Positions 29,765 to 38,990 of a stretch of DNA of 64,000 nt are shown in pieces. Every line of letters begins with the position of its first letter. Position 1 is the first letter of the stretch. The DNA lies in assembly GCF_001419985.1 (NCBI RefSeq), contig NZ_LJAL01000006.1:147153-211152 (forward strand). The letters are read 5' to 3'. The stretch comes from Loktanella sp. 5RATIMAR09. Lineage in GTDB: Bacteria > Pseudomonadota > Alphaproteobacteria > Rhodobacterales > Rhodobacteraceae. The notes beneath the pieces are model-generated. The model made no database searches. It worked only from the letters and a program-made list of their open reading frames with translations, and was not told where the DNA came from. The position numbers were made by a program, and so were the translations under genes.

Positions 29765-30541
29765 TTACTCCAAACCCAACACGTCAGGCGTTTCCCATGC
29801 GAGGTGCTGGCCACCGTCCACTGCCAGCATTTGCCCCGTCACAGCGGGCGCATCGAGAAAATATCCAAGGGCAGCGGTGATGTCGGCAGGGTTTGCGCCC
29901 CGCTTGAGGATCGTTGCAGCACGCTGCTTGGAGAAGTGCTCTTTGCTTTGCCGGTGACCCTGCAAAGTGGGGCCGGGGCCAACCCCGTTGACCCGCACGC
30001 GGGGGGCCAATGCCTGTGCCGTTGTCCGTGTCATCGCCCAAAGACCCATCTTGGCGATGGTGTAGCTCATGAACTCGGGCGTGAGTTTATGGATGCGCTG
30101 GTCGAGCATGTTGACCACAAGGCCCTGGGCAATCGGCTCGCCTTGCGCGTCGGGCGCGGCGTCGGGGACTTGCGCCGCGAAATGCTGCGTTAGCACGAAG
30201 GGGGCGCGCAGATTGGATTCAATATGCCGGTCCCAGCTTTCACGGGTCGCGGTGGTCACACTGTCATGCTCGAAGATGGAGGCATTATTAACAAGACAAG
30301 TGAGCGGCCCGCCCAAAGCCTCTGTCGCGCGACCGATCAAAGCCTGCGTTGCGTTTTCGTCCAAGAGGTCCGCTTGCAATGCCACGCCCTGCCGCCCCAG
30401 CGCGGCGAGCCTGGCCACCGTTTCGTGCGCGCCAGCCTCTGATCCGGCGTAGTGCACGGCCACATCATAGCCACGCTGCCCCAGATAGAGCGCCATCGCT
30501 TGCCCCAGCCGTGCACCTGCACCTGTGACCAGCGCCCTCAT
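29765..30541 (-). CDS. SDR-family oxidoreductase (pteridine-reductase-like)
   Basis: The 258-residue short-chain dehydrogenase has TGAGARLGQAMAL as nucleotide loop, CLVNNAS, and a YTIAK active site (YxxxK). The loop and the ALAPRVRVNGVGPGPTL segment resemble pteridine and dihydromonapterin reductases, but the substrate is not certain. ATG 30541 overlaps the stop of the small zinc-ribbon gene (ATGA), which sets the start. It is the last gene of a three-gene operon. Confidence 0.87.
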   Translation of the reverse strand: MRALVTGAGARLGQAMALYLGQRGYDVAVHYAGSEAGAHETVARLAALGRQGVALQADLLDENATQALIGRATEALGGPLTCLVNNASIFEHDSVTTATRESWDRHIESNLRAPFVLTQHFAAQVPDAAPDAQGEPIAQGLVVNMLDQRIHKLTPEFMSYTIAKMGLWAMTRTTAQALAPRVRVNGVGPGPTLQGHRQSKEHFSKQRAATILKRGANPADITAALGYFLDAPAVTGQMLAVDGGQHLAWETPDVLGLE

Positions 30542-30705
30542 TTGATCTGCTTTTCGCACTGACACGGCCCTTTGCCGATCCGGTACCGCAGGCATTTCGG
30601 GCATTTGGCCTGCGCCAGACGCGCCTGCCCCGGAAACCGCCATTTGCCGAACATCGCCAACACCAGCATGAAGGCCAGAAAGATAAAGATCGCTTTGAGG
30701 ATCAA
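30538..30705 (-). CDS. Small membrane-anchored zinc-ribbon protein, 55 aa
   Basis: This short gene begins at TTG 30705, which overlaps the stop of the S49 peptidase gene (TTGA), with GAGG 8 bases upstream. It ends inside the start of the SDR gene (ATGA). The product has one N-terminal membrane segment (about residues 2-19), then a basic stretch and a zinc ribbon with Cys35, Cys38, Cys48 and Cys50 (CPKC and CQC). Similar short proteins with RYRIGKGPC occur in Roseobacters, from memory. The function is unknown. The double overlap strongly supports real translation. Confidence 0.82.
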   Translation of the reverse strand: MILKAIFIFLAFMLVLAMFGKWRFPGQARLAQAKCPKCLRYRIGKGPCQCEKQIK

Positions 30706-31502
30706 AGGCCAAACCTCGCAAAAGCAGCACGCTCTTCAATGCCTGCGACCGCATCATCCACAATGCGCGCACCGAAACGGGCGAAGAGCGGTTTTTTCTG
30801 ATCGTAACGTTTGAACGTGACCTTGTCGCCAAAGCGTTCTTTCATCACGGGAACCAGATGGCCGATCCCGTCAACCAGCCCCTCATCGACACCCTTTTGG
30901 CCAATGTAGACTTCGCCGGTGAACAGATCAGGATTGTCCGACAGCTTGGTCCCCCGCCGCGATTTGACATAGTCGATGAAGGTCGCGTGCAGGTCTTCCA
31001 GCCAGCCTTTCAGCTTTTTCACATCAGCGGGTTTTTCCGGCTTGAACGGGTCCATCATGGATTTGGATTTGCCCGCAGTATGCACACGGCGCTCAATGCC
31101 GATTTTGCCGATAGCGTCGGTTGCACCAAAACCCGCGCTGATCACGCCGATGGATCCGGTGATCGAGCAGGGATCGACAAAAATCTCGTCCGCGGCGCAG
31201 GCGAGCCAGTAGCCACCGGAGGCTGCCACATCCTCGACAAAAGCAAAGACAGGGATTTTCTTTTCGTCTGCCAAGCGCCGGATGCGTGATGCGATCAGGG
31301 AAGACTGCACAGGTGATCCGCCGGGGCAGTTGATTTCCAGTGCGACGGCAGCAGGCTTGCCTTTGCGAAAGGCTTTTTCGATGACAGGGGCGAGGCCGGG
31401 GTTATCAAGTCCCCGACCCGAATTGACGATAGCGCCCTGAAGCCGGATGACAGCAACATAGGGTTCGGACTTCATGAATGGAATAAAGCGTTTCATGCCC
31501 AC
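30702..31502 (-). CDS. S49-family serine peptidase (SppA/SohB-like)
   Basis: The 266-residue protein is a short SppA-type signal-peptide peptidase. The nucleophile Ser95 is in the DVAASGGYW motif and the general-base Lys is at 145-147 (AGKSKS). The oxyanion-forming GGSP loop is at about residues 61-64. It has no clear N-terminal membrane anchor, unlike full-length SppA. Its likely role is degrading signal peptides or membrane protein fragments. The start may be GTG 31502, which has GAAGGG at good spacing, or ATG 31496. It heads the operon with the zinc-ribbon and SDR genes. Confidence 0.88.
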   Translation of the reverse strand: MGMKRFIPFMKSEPYVAVIRLQGAIVNSGRGLDNPGLAPVIEKAFRKGKPAAVALEINCPGGSPVQSSLIASRIRRLADEKKIPVFAFVEDVAASGGYWLACAADEIFVDPCSITGSIGVISAGFGATDAIGKIGIERRVHTAGKSKSMMDPFKPEKPADVKKLKGWLEDLHATFIDYVKSRRGTKLSDNPDLFTGEVYIGQKGVDEGLVDGIGHLVPVMKERFGDKVTFKRYDQKKPLFARFGARIVDDAVAGIEERAAFARFGL

Positions 31503-31534
31503 TTACTTAGCCCTTCCCAAGCAGGGCGCAAGGG

Positions 31535-32296
31535 TTACTGTCTGATCCGCCATCCCGTGCGGAAAATCCACCAGATGACCGCCAGACAGATCGCGGTGAA
31601 AAGCGCGATCGCAAAGAGCGAGGCACCGATCCCGACATCCGCCTGCCCGAAGAAGGACCAGCGAAAACCGCTGATCAGGTAGACGACCGGATTAAACAGT
31701 GTGATGGTCTGCCAAACAGGCGGCAACATCGTGATCGAGTAAAACGACCCCCCAAGGAAAACGAGCGGGGTGATCACCAAGAGCGGGATCAGTTGCAATT
31801 GCTCGAAATTGCCCGCCCAGATGCCGATGATGAACCCCAACAGGGCAAAACTGACACAGGTCAGCACAAGGAAAGCCATCATCGCCAAAGGGTGCGCAAT
31901 CTGGATATCGACAAAGAAGAATGACGTCACAAGGATCACGACACCGATGAACAGCGCCTTGGTCGCGGCGGCACCCACATAGCCTGCCACCACCTCAAGA
32001 AAGCTGATGGGCGCGGAGAGAAGCTCATAGATTGTCCCGATGAATTTCGGGAAGTAGATCCCGAAACTGGCGTTGGTGGTCGCCTGGGTCATGACCGAGA
32101 GCATGATAAGACCGGGCACGATGAATGCGCCATAGCTTACGCCCTCGACCTCATCAATGCGGCTGCCGATGGCAGCGCCGAAGACAACGAAATAGAGTGC
32201 GGTGGACAGCACCGGCGAAATGAAGCTCTGCGTGATCGTCCGGAAGAACCGGCGCATCTCAAAGACGTAGATTGTCCAAATTGCGTTCAGGCTCAT
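31535..32296 (-). CDS. ABC-2 type exporter permease
   Basis: The 253-residue membrane protein has six hydrophobic segments and the ABC-2 layout, including [33 protein letters not shown] near the C-terminus. It resembles the YadH-like half of a two-gene exporter. The start overlaps the stop of the ATPase gene by 4 bases. The exported substrate is unknown. Confidence 0.9.
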   Translation of the reverse strand: MSLNAIWTIYVFEMRRFFRTITQSFISPVLSTALYFVVFGAAIGSRIDEVEGVSYGAFIVPGLIMLSVMTQATTNASFGIYFPKFIGTIYELLSAPISFLEVVAGYVGAAATKALFIGVVILVTSFFFVDIQIAHPLAMMAFLVLTCVSFALLGFIIGIWAGNFEQLQLIPLLVITPLVFLGGSFYSITMLPPVWQTITLFNPVVYLISGFRWSFFGQADVGIGASLFAIALFTAICLAVIWWIFRTGWRIRQ

Positions 32297-33219
32297 GCGG
32301 TTTCCTTTACAAGGCCAACGAAGATGTCTTCGAGGCTGCTTTGTTGCGTTTGCAGGTCTTTCATCTGCAAACCGGCCTTTTGCAGGTTGGCCAGAAGGGT
32401 GGTGATGCCCGTCCGTTCGCCTTTGGTGTCGTAGTGGTAAAGCAAGGACAAACCGTCGTCGGCGCGGGTCAGGTCGTAGTCGGCCAGCGCATCCGGGATC
32501 GCCGCGATTGCTGCGGACAATTCGATTTTCAACTGCTTGCGCCCCATCTGCGACATCAGATCGGCCTTGTCCTGTACCAGCAGGATTTCACCCTTGTTGA
32601 TCACGCCGACACGGTCGGCAATTGCCTCGGCCTCTTCGATGTAATGGGTGGTGAGGATAATCGTCACACCAGAAGCTTTGAGGTTGGCCACAACCTCCCA
32701 CATGTCTTTGCGCAGTTCCACATCGACACCGGCTGTAGGTTCATCCAGAAACAGCACACGGGGTTCATGGCTGAGTGCCTTTGCGATCAGCACACGGCGC
32801 TTCATGCCGCCCGAGAGCGTCATGACCTTGTTGTCCTTCTTGTCGTAAAGCGACAGCTGCTTGAGGATGTCCTCAAGGTAGGCATCATTCCGCGGCTTCC
32901 CGAAAAGGCCGCGCGAAAAGCGCACGGTGTTCATCACTGTTTCAAAAGGTTCAAGATTTATCTCTTGCGGGACAAGGCCGATGAGGGCGCGCGCCGCGCG
33001 GAACGCCTTTTGCGTGTCATGACCGCCCACGGTGATTGTGCCGGACGTCGGTACAGTAATCCCGCAGATCGTGGAAATCAGCGTCGTCTTGCCCGCGCCA
33101 TTGGGGCCAAGCAAGGCAAGGATCTCACCTTCTTCGATGTCGAGGTCTACGGATTTGAGGGCCTCAAACCCGCCAGCATAGGCTTTGCGCAGGTTTTGGA
33201 CGGATACGATTGCGGACAT
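32293..33219 (-). CDS. ABC-2 type exporter ATP-binding protein
   Basis: The 308-residue ATPase has Walker [10 protein letters not shown], signature LSGGMKRR, Walker [13 protein letters not shown] and the switch His in [12 protein letters not shown]-terminal extension of about 80 residues is typical of YadG/DrrA-like exporters. ATG 33219 follows an AAAGG site; a longer upstream frame lacks one. It pairs with the permease gene that follows. Confidence 0.92.
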   Translation of the reverse strand: MSAIVSVQNLRKAYAGGFEALKSVDLDIEEGEILALLGPNGAGKTTLISTICGITVPTSGTITVGGHDTQKAFRAARALIGLVPQEINLEPFETVMNTVRFSRGLFGKPRNDAYLEDILKQLSLYDKKDNKVMTLSGGMKRRVLIAKALSHEPRVLFLDEPTAGVDVELRKDMWEVVANLKASGVTIILTTHYIEEAEAIADRVGVINKGEILLVQDKADLMSQMGRKQLKIELSAAIAAIPDALADYDLTRADDGLSLLYHYDTKGERTGITTLLANLQKAGLQMKDLQTQQSSLEDIFVGLVKETA

Positions 33220-33306
33220 ATGAGTGCCTTTGATTAGGTCTGCGTTACCTAGTGCCTCGGGCATAAAATGGAAATGCGCCAAGGGGTGTGCGGGGGCGCA
33301 CAGAGG

Positions 33307-34278
33307 TCACGCCATACGCGTCGCAACATCCAGCATACGGCAGGAAAAACCCCATTCGTTGTCGTACCAGCCAAACACCCGAAGCAGCCCGCCTTGGGTG
33401 ACGCGGGTTTCAGGCAGCGACACCACAAGGCTTTCGGGCCGCGCGCGCAGATCGGTTGAAACAAGCGGTTTGTCGGTCCATCCGATAATGCCGGACTGCG
33501 CCCGCAAGACGGCATGAACATCTTCGCATGTGACCTGACTGTCCAGCGTGACAGACAGATCAACGGCAGACACAGATGCGACGGGAACGCGCACCGCTGC
33601 GGCCTCGATCCGGCCTGCGATATCGGGCAGCACCTCGTTCAGAAGCCGCTGGGCAGAGGTTGTGGTCGGCACCATCGACAAAGCTGCGGCGCGGCTGCGC
33701 AGTGCGTCGCCGCGTGGCGCATCAATGCTGGGCTGGCTGCCGGTATAGCAATGGATCGTCGTCATCCAGCCGGTTCGCAGGCCCCATGTCGTATCAATGA
33801 GCTTTACCAAAGGGGCCAGCGCATTGGTCGTGCAAGACGCATTCGAGACAATGGGCTGATCCTTCAGCAGGGCCTCGTTCGCACCTAGCACGACCGTCAG
33901 ATCTGCGGCTGAGGACGGCCCTGAAATCAGCACCCGCCGCGCACCTGCTTGCAGACCACGCTCTGCGATGGCGCGGCTTTCGGCCTTGCCAGTACATTCA
34001 AGCAGGATGTCCACACCCGACAGATCAAGCGTCGAGATGTCGACCGTCCGCGTGAGCGGGATCGTCTTTGCGTCAACAACAAGTGAGCCTTTCGCATAGG
34101 TGACATCACCGGCATAGGGACCGAAAACGCTGTCATACGCGAACAGATGCGCGCAAAGTTCTGGCTCGGCAATGTCATTGATACCGACCACTTCGATATC
34201 AGGCCAAGCGCCTGACGCATGTGCCCGCAGCATTGTGCGGCCAATTCTGCCAAACCCGTTGATGAATACACGCACCAT
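33307..34278 (-). CDS. Glyceraldehyde-3-phosphate dehydrogenase paralogue
   Basis: The 323-residue protein has the full GAPDH layout. INGFGRIGR lies at the start and the catalytic Cys149 in SNASCTTN, with His176 at the classical positions. RVPVASVSAVDL and WYDNEWGFSCRMLD lie near the end. The residue after TTN is Ala rather than the usual Cys, and the sequence is shorter than typical Gap (about 333). It may be a second GAPDH or an erythrose-4-phosphate dehydrogenase-like enzyme. It stands alone, with no other glycolytic gene nearby, and is divergent from the kinase cluster. Confidence 0.87.
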   Translation of the reverse strand: MVRVFINGFGRIGRTMLRAHASGAWPDIEVVGINDIAEPELCAHLFAYDSVFGPYAGDVTYAKGSLVVDAKTIPLTRTVDISTLDLSGVDILLECTGKAESRAIAERGLQAGARRVLISGPSSAADLTVVLGANEALLKDQPIVSNASCTTNALAPLVKLIDTTWGLRTGWMTTIHCYTGSQPSIDAPRGDALRSRAAALSMVPTTTSAQRLLNEVLPDIAGRIEAAAVRVPVASVSAVDLSVTLDSQVTCEDVHAVLRAQSGIIGWTDKPLVSTDLRARPESLVVSLPETRVTQGGLLRVFGWYDNEWGFSCRMLDVATRMA

Positions 34279-34740
34279 CTGACTGTCCTTACTGTGTTAC
34301 CCTTATTGCTGCACCTTTCGCGCGGGCACCACAAGCAAGGCTTGCACCCAGATACCTCTGGACCGGCCAAAAAGAATCGCGTCGATTCCCACCGCATTTC
34401 TTGACAGAATCGGCAAAATACTGGGTTTCGGCCGTTGCTGCACAGCATTGCAACGACGCAAAGTACAGAAAACGCGGGATTTCAGCTTGGACGAAACGCG
34501 CGCCTGAACGGGTTGGGGCACGGGGTCTTAAAGCCGTAGGTTTCCAGTTAAAACAAAGGAAAATAGGCGATTTCCCGCCGGTCACTGTTTCTGCGCTCTT
34601 ACCCAATGGCCCCTAGTGAGAAAGATTAAGAACCACTAAACAACAAGTTAGTGTCACTTTTTGGCCTAATTTGAATGAGACGAAGATGATCGAAGACGAA
34701 CGACCGTCGTGTGAGTGATGTTTGAAAGCTGGGTAGACAG
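34279..34740. other. Intergenic control region between the GAPDH paralogue and the kinase cluster
   Basis: This 462-base divergent region holds no convincing gene. A TTGACA lies at about 34411 but has no good -10 at the right distance. Two inverted repeats are visible: CGTTGC/GCAACG around 34433-34456, and CACTAA (34634-34639) with TTAGTG (34648-34653), the latter followed by a T-rich stretch. Any promoter for the kinase cluster must lie here, but I cannot place it firmly. Confidence 0.5.
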
Positions 34741-37035
34741 ATGGCGAAGCCGCAAATGAAAGAAGATACGACTGAAAAGGATAGCTTCGTTGATGAGCTC
34801 AAGCCGGGCACAAAGCTGATGCACGGCCAGTATACAATCGAAAGCTTTCTGAATGCAGGTGGTTTCGGCATCACTTATCTGGCCAAGGATAGCCTTGATC
34901 GCAAAGTCGTCATCAAGGAATGCTTCCCCGGTGCCTTCTGCCGTCGCAGCCGCTATGTGGTGCAGGCCCGTTCGCGCGCCCACCAGAACGAGCTGAAGTC
35001 GATTGTTCGCCTGTTTGTTCAAGAGGCCCGCAGCCTCGCAAAGCTGAACCACCCGAATATTGTTGGTGTGCATCAGGTATTCGAAGACAATGAAACCGCC
35101 TACATGGCGTTGGATTTTGTAACGGGCCGCGATCTTCTCGATACGATCGAAGATCCAAATCACGGCCTGAACGCAACGCAGATCAAATCAATCCTCAAGG
35201 AAGTGTTGGGCGCGGTCGGATTTATCCATGACCAAGGCATCCTGCACCGCGATATCTCGCCGGACAACATCCTGATCAACAAAGATTTTCATCCTGTATT
35301 GATCGACTTTGGCGCCGCCCGCGAGGAAGCAACGAAACAAAGCCGTGTTCTCTCGGCATTGCGCGTTGTAAAAGATGGCTACTCACCACAAGAGTTCTAC
35401 ATTGCAGGTTCCGAGCAGAGCCCCAGCAGTGATCTCTATGCCCTCGGCGCCTCTTTCTACCACCTGATCAACGGTGAAGTGCCACCGAATTCACAGGCCC
35501 GTTTGGCTGCAATCGCATCCGGCGAACCAGACCCGTATCAGCCGCTTGCGGGTCGTTTCGACGAATATGAGGCTTCTTTCCTCACTGCGATGGACAAAGC
35601 CCTTGCTGTCCTGCCAAAAGACCGCGTCCAGTCTGCGAAAGAATGGATCGAGATCATGGAAGGCGGGCAAAGCAACGTCACGCCACTGAAAGTTGGCGCG
35701 ACAGCCGCAGCCGAGCCACAAAAGACCGCGACAAAAGCGCCGGTTGCCGCTGCTGCAGCCAAGAAATCGAACATGCCGATACTGCTGGGTTCTGCTGCCG
35801 CAGTCGCCCTGCTGGTCGGCGTCGGCGTTATGACAATGACCGGTGGCGAAGATGCACCGGTTGTCGCACAAGACCCTGTCGCAACCGCGGCACCTGCGAC
35901 TGTTGAAGCACCGGTTGTTGCCGAAGCACCTGCCGCGCCTGCCGTTGCACCAGCGCCAGCGCCCGCCCCTGAAGTGGCCGCCGAACCTGTCGTAACCGAA
36001 GAGCCAGCCTTCCTTGCGCCACCCGCCGAGGAGTCTGCACCAGCCGTTGCGGAGCCAGCACCATCCGATGCAGAGCAATTGGCAGCGTCAATTGCGGCAG
36101 AGCAAACCCCTGCCATCACACAAGAGCCAGCACCAGAAGAGACAGCAATCGTCCCGCCAGTGGTTATCGAACCCCCTGTCGCGGCCGTTACTCCGGCACC
36201 TGCAATTCGCCCTGCGGCACGCCCTGAAAGCGTTGAAATCGCGGCATTGCCTGCGCCAGAGCCGCTGCCAGAGCCTGTCGCGACGCCACAGCCTGCGGCC
36301 GATCAGCCTGTATCCGGTGACGTGTTGGCAACTGCAAACCGTCCGGTGGAAGCATCCGAAATTGCGCCCGTCGCCCTGCCGACGACACCTGAAAACGTTG
36401 AAAGCGTCGGGTCCGGTCCCACGGTCGAGATTTCTGCCGTAACGCCCGGAAATGAATTGCCGCCTGCGACAGTGAGCGGGTCCTGGACTGTCCAGCTGCC
36501 TTTCACAGCTGCCGGTGACCAGTCGAACATCGTGGCCGAAGCCGGCCTGATTTCTCCTGTCTGGGTTGAGCCCGGGCTTGTGATTGTGGCCGTGAACGGC
36601 GTTGAGATCGATGCGATCTCGGACATTCCAGCGGCACTGCGCCAGCAAATCGGTGACGGCGAAGTCGCACCTACAATTCCAGTGTCATTCAACACGATCA
36701 AGCCATCAACCGGTGATTTCGTGCAGTATAACTGGGTTGTTCCGGTCGTGCAGAATGTCACGCTTGTCGATGGGACCGCATTCCAGACTGCGTTCTCCGG
36801 AACAGGCTGGACGACATCGGTAGTTGCGCTTGATGGCGTCGAATCCGGCGGCCTGCAAGTGGGCGATGTGATCACATCCTACATCTCGACTGGTGAAACG
36901 ATTGATCAACGCGACTCGATTATGAACATTTTTGAACGAGAGCTCGCGAACGGAACGGAACAATTCAGTTTCGCTGTGCAGCGTGACGGTGGCCTTTGGG
37001 TAGCGTCGCACACTGTATCGGACGCGGCGGAGTAA
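34741..37035 (+). CDS. Membrane Ser/Thr protein kinase with PDZ-like C-terminal repeats
   Basis: The 764-residue protein has four parts. The kinase domain (about 30-305) has the glycine loop GGFGIT (40-45), Lys59 in VIKE, HRD at 169-171 and DFG at 189-191, all intact. One membrane segment lies at 345-367. A Pro/Ala/Glu-rich stretch (about 370-580) follows. The C-terminal part has two PDZ-like repeats (LVIVAVNGVEIDAISDI and LQVGDVITSYIS). The kinase is cytoplasmic and the tail should lie in the periplasm, where it may sense a ligand or protein. It heads the cluster with FHA, PP2C and GTPase genes. Confidence 0.9.
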   Translation: MAKPQMKEDTTEKDSFVDELKPGTKLMHGQYTIESFLNAGGFGITYLAKDSLDRKVVIKECFPGAFCRRSRYVVQARSRAHQNELKSIVRLFVQEARSLAKLNHPNIVGVHQVFEDNETAYMALDFVTGRDLLDTIEDPNHGLNATQIKSILKEVLGAVGFIHDQGILHRDISPDNILINKDFHPVLIDFGAAREEATKQSRVLSALRVVKDGYSPQEFYIAGSEQSPSSDLYALGASFYHLINGEVPPNSQARLAAIASGEPDPYQPLAGRFDEYEASFLTAMDKALAVLPKDRVQSAKEWIEIMEGGQSNVTPLKVGATAAAEPQKTATKAPVAAAAAKKSNMPILLGSAAAVALLVGVGVMTMTGGEDAPVVAQDPVATAAPATVEAPVVAEAPAAPAVAPAPAPAPEVAAEPVVTEEPAFLAPPAEESAPAVAEPAPSDAEQLAASIAAEQTPAITQEPAPEETAIVPPVVIEPPVAAVTPAPAIRPAARPESVEIAALPAPEPLPEPVATPQPAADQPVSGDVLATANRPVEASEIAPVALPTTPENVESVGSGPTVEISAVTPGNELPPATVSGSWTVQLPFTAAGDQSNIVAEAGLISPVWVEPGLVIVAVNGVEIDAISDIPAALRQQIGDGEVAPTIPVSFNTIKPSTGDFVQYNWVVPVVQNVTLVDGTAFQTAFSGTGWTTSVVALDGVESGGLQVGDVITSYISTGETIDQRDSIMNIFERELANGTEQFSFAVQRDGGLWVASHTVSDAAE

Positions 37036-37093
37036 AACATGTCATTATGGTCCGTCAGGACCGCAAGGCATCAGTAAATTGGAGGGTAGCAAG

Positions 37094-37951
37094 ATGAAAT
37101 TCATTCGTGATCTACTTGGAAAGAAGCGTAGCGAAACAAATCCACGGCGCGCAAGCTCTGTAGAATCGTTGGAACAATCCTATCGCGACACGATCGGATC
37201 AATGGTGGATGAGGCCGCGCCTTTGGGCAAACCTCCTTTCGCGACACCTCCTGCGGCAGAGGCCCCAACAGATGTGCGGGTTGTTACCGCAGAGCAGGCC
37301 CCGGCAGCGCCATCAGCGCCTGCGGCCGTGAATATCTGGGATCTGGAAGATGACGGAACATCGACCGCCCTTCCCGAACCCACAACGCCGGTTGCGCCTG
37401 CTCGCCCCCTTGCTGCACCTGTTGCAGACCAAGCGGTTGCTTCTGCAGCGGCAGCACGGTCACCCGCACGGTCACGCCGGACGAAAACACGCCTGATCGG
37501 GTTTGAAAAATCCGATGGGGATGTTGTTGATCTGTTCAACGATGCCCAAAAAGCCGCACCAACCAAAAGCGTGCGTTTCCCTGTGGGTTGGATTGTTGTC
37601 GCCGAGGGCCCAGGCCGTGGCGAAAGTTTTTCCCTGATGGCGGGCATGTCACAGATTGGCCGTGGCGAGGATCAGGCGATCCAGCTTGATTTTGGCGATA
37701 ACTCGATCTCGCGTTCGAACCACGCCGCGATCGTTTTTGACCCCGACACCAAGGAATTCCTGCTCGGACATGGCGGCAAGTCGAATATTGTGCGCCTGAA
37801 CGACAAGCCTTTGATCAGCAACGAGACACTGAAAACGGGTGACGTTATCCGGATCGGTGAAACCGTGCTGCGGTTTGTTGCACTGTGCGACAAATCATTC
37901 AACTGGTCCGATGGTGCGACCGAGGAGGACGAAGATGTGGCGATCGCCTGA
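37094..37951 (+). CDS. FHA-domain protein
   Basis: The 285-residue protein begins with a basic helix (MKFIRDLLGKKR). A long low-complexity Pro/Ala/Thr region follows to about 130, and a forkhead-associated domain lies at about 165-262. The phosphothreonine-binding core is present: GR at 189-190, SISRSNH at 204-210 and Asn231. It should bind phosphorylated threonines, probably on the neighbouring kinase or GTPases. ATG 37094 follows a GGAGGG site. It overlaps the phosphatase gene by 17 bases. Confidence 0.9.
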   Translation: MKFIRDLLGKKRSETNPRRASSVESLEQSYRDTIGSMVDEAAPLGKPPFATPPAAEAPTDVRVVTAEQAPAAPSAPAAVNIWDLEDDGTSTALPEPTTPVAPARPLAAPVADQAVASAAAARSPARSRRTKTRLIGFEKSDGDVVDLFNDAQKAAPTKSVRFPVGWIVVAEGPGRGESFSLMAGMSQIGRGEDQAIQLDFGDNSISRSNHAAIVFDPDTKEFLLGHGGKSNIVRLNDKPLISNETLKTGDVIRIGETVLRFVALCDKSFNWSDGATEEDEDVAIA

Positions 37952-38990
37952 ACCACGTTTTGACGTCGCATCTGCGATCTGTCAGGGCGGGCGTGACTAT
38001 CAAGAGGACGCAATCGTCACTGATTTCCCGTTCGGGTCGGATAGTGGTGTTGTTGTACTTGCCGACGGCATGGGTGGCCATGCTGCCGGTGATGTCGCCA
38101 GCAAGATTGTCGTCACCGAAGTCTTTAGCGAGCTTAAGTTCGAAAGCGCGAATTTCGCCGATTTCGAAGGTGAGATCCCTCGTTTCCTGACCGAAGCTGC
38201 AGCCAACGCAAACAGCTACGTGCGTGAACATGTGCAAGCGCATCCCGAAACACGCGGCATGGGGGCGACACTTGTTTCTGTCGTTCTGGTCGAGAACCGC
38301 ATGTATTGGATGTCGATCGGCGACAGCCCCTTGTACCATTATCGCAATGGCACGATGAAGCAGCTGAACGAAGATCATTCGATGGCGCCACAGATCGACT
38401 TTATGGTCCAGCAGGGTTTGCTCGATGAGGCGGCTGGCAAAAACCATCCTGACCGCAACTGTCTGACATCGGTGATCCTGGGTGATCGCGTGACGAAATC
38501 GGATTGTCCGAAAGCGCCGTTCGAATTGCAGGTTGGTGATATCGTCGTCGTTTCAAGTGACGGCCTGCAATATCTGGAAGATGCCAAGATCCAGAAGATC
38601 CTGCACCGCTATCGCCGCAAGAAAGCCGCCGAGATTGCGGGCTATCTGTTAGAGGCAATCGAGGCGCTGGCCGACCCCGATCAGGACAATTGCACGTTCT
38701 CGGTGATCAAGCTGAATCACAACAAGCCGGTGATCCGCGCAATTCGGGCCAAGCCGGTTGGTCATGTGGATCATCAGACCTCGACTGTTACCCGTGTGGT
38801 CGAACTGGACGACATTGAAAAGGTTGCGGCAAAAGCAAAAAAGCCCAAAGAGGTCGCAGCGATGAGTGCGCCGACCGTGATTAAGGAAGTCAGACCCCTC
38901 AAAAAGGTCGAACTGAATGATGAAACCGATTTGACACAGGAGGTTGATGCGGCTGAGCCGCCGGCTAAGATAGCCGCCGGAGGCAAGTAA
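37935..38990 (+). CDS. PP2C-family Ser/Thr phosphatase
   Basis: The 351-residue protein has a PP2C domain at about 8-255 with all metal-binding motifs: GRDYQEDA, LADGMGGHAAGD, GMGATLVSVVL, SIGDSPLY, SSDGL and DNCT. It should dephosphorylate the targets of the adjacent kinase. A C-terminal tail of about 95 residues, rich in Lys, Val and Glu, has no known domain. It starts inside the FHA gene with a good GAGGAGG site and ends with a one-base TAATG overlap with the next gene. Confidence 0.92.
   Translation: MWRSPEPRFDVASAICQGGRDYQEDAIVTDFPFGSDSGVVVLADGMGGHAAGDVASKIVVTEVFSELKFESANFADFEGEIPRFLTEAAANANSYVREHVQAHPETRGMGATLVSVVLVENRMYWMSIGDSPLYHYRNGTMKQLNEDHSMAPQIDFMVQQGLLDEAAGKNHPDRNCLTSVILGDRVTKSDCPKAPFELQVGDIVVVSSDGLQYLEDAKIQKILHRYRRKKAAEIAGYLLEAIEALADPDQDNCTFSVIKLNHNKPVIRAIRAKPVGHVDHQTSTVTRVVELDDIEKVAAKAKKPKEVAAMSAPTVIKEVRPLKKVELNDETDLTQEVDAAEPPAKIAAGGK

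Noticed and set aside
34405..34440. Strong promoter from the TTGACA near 34411
   Set aside because: No acceptable -10 lies 16-18 bases downstream, so the hexamer alone is not enough.
37094..38990. Reading the FHA and PP2C genes as part of a type VI secretion cluster
   Set aside because: No TssB/C, VgrG, Hcp or ClpV gene is nearby, and the neighbours are GTPases.
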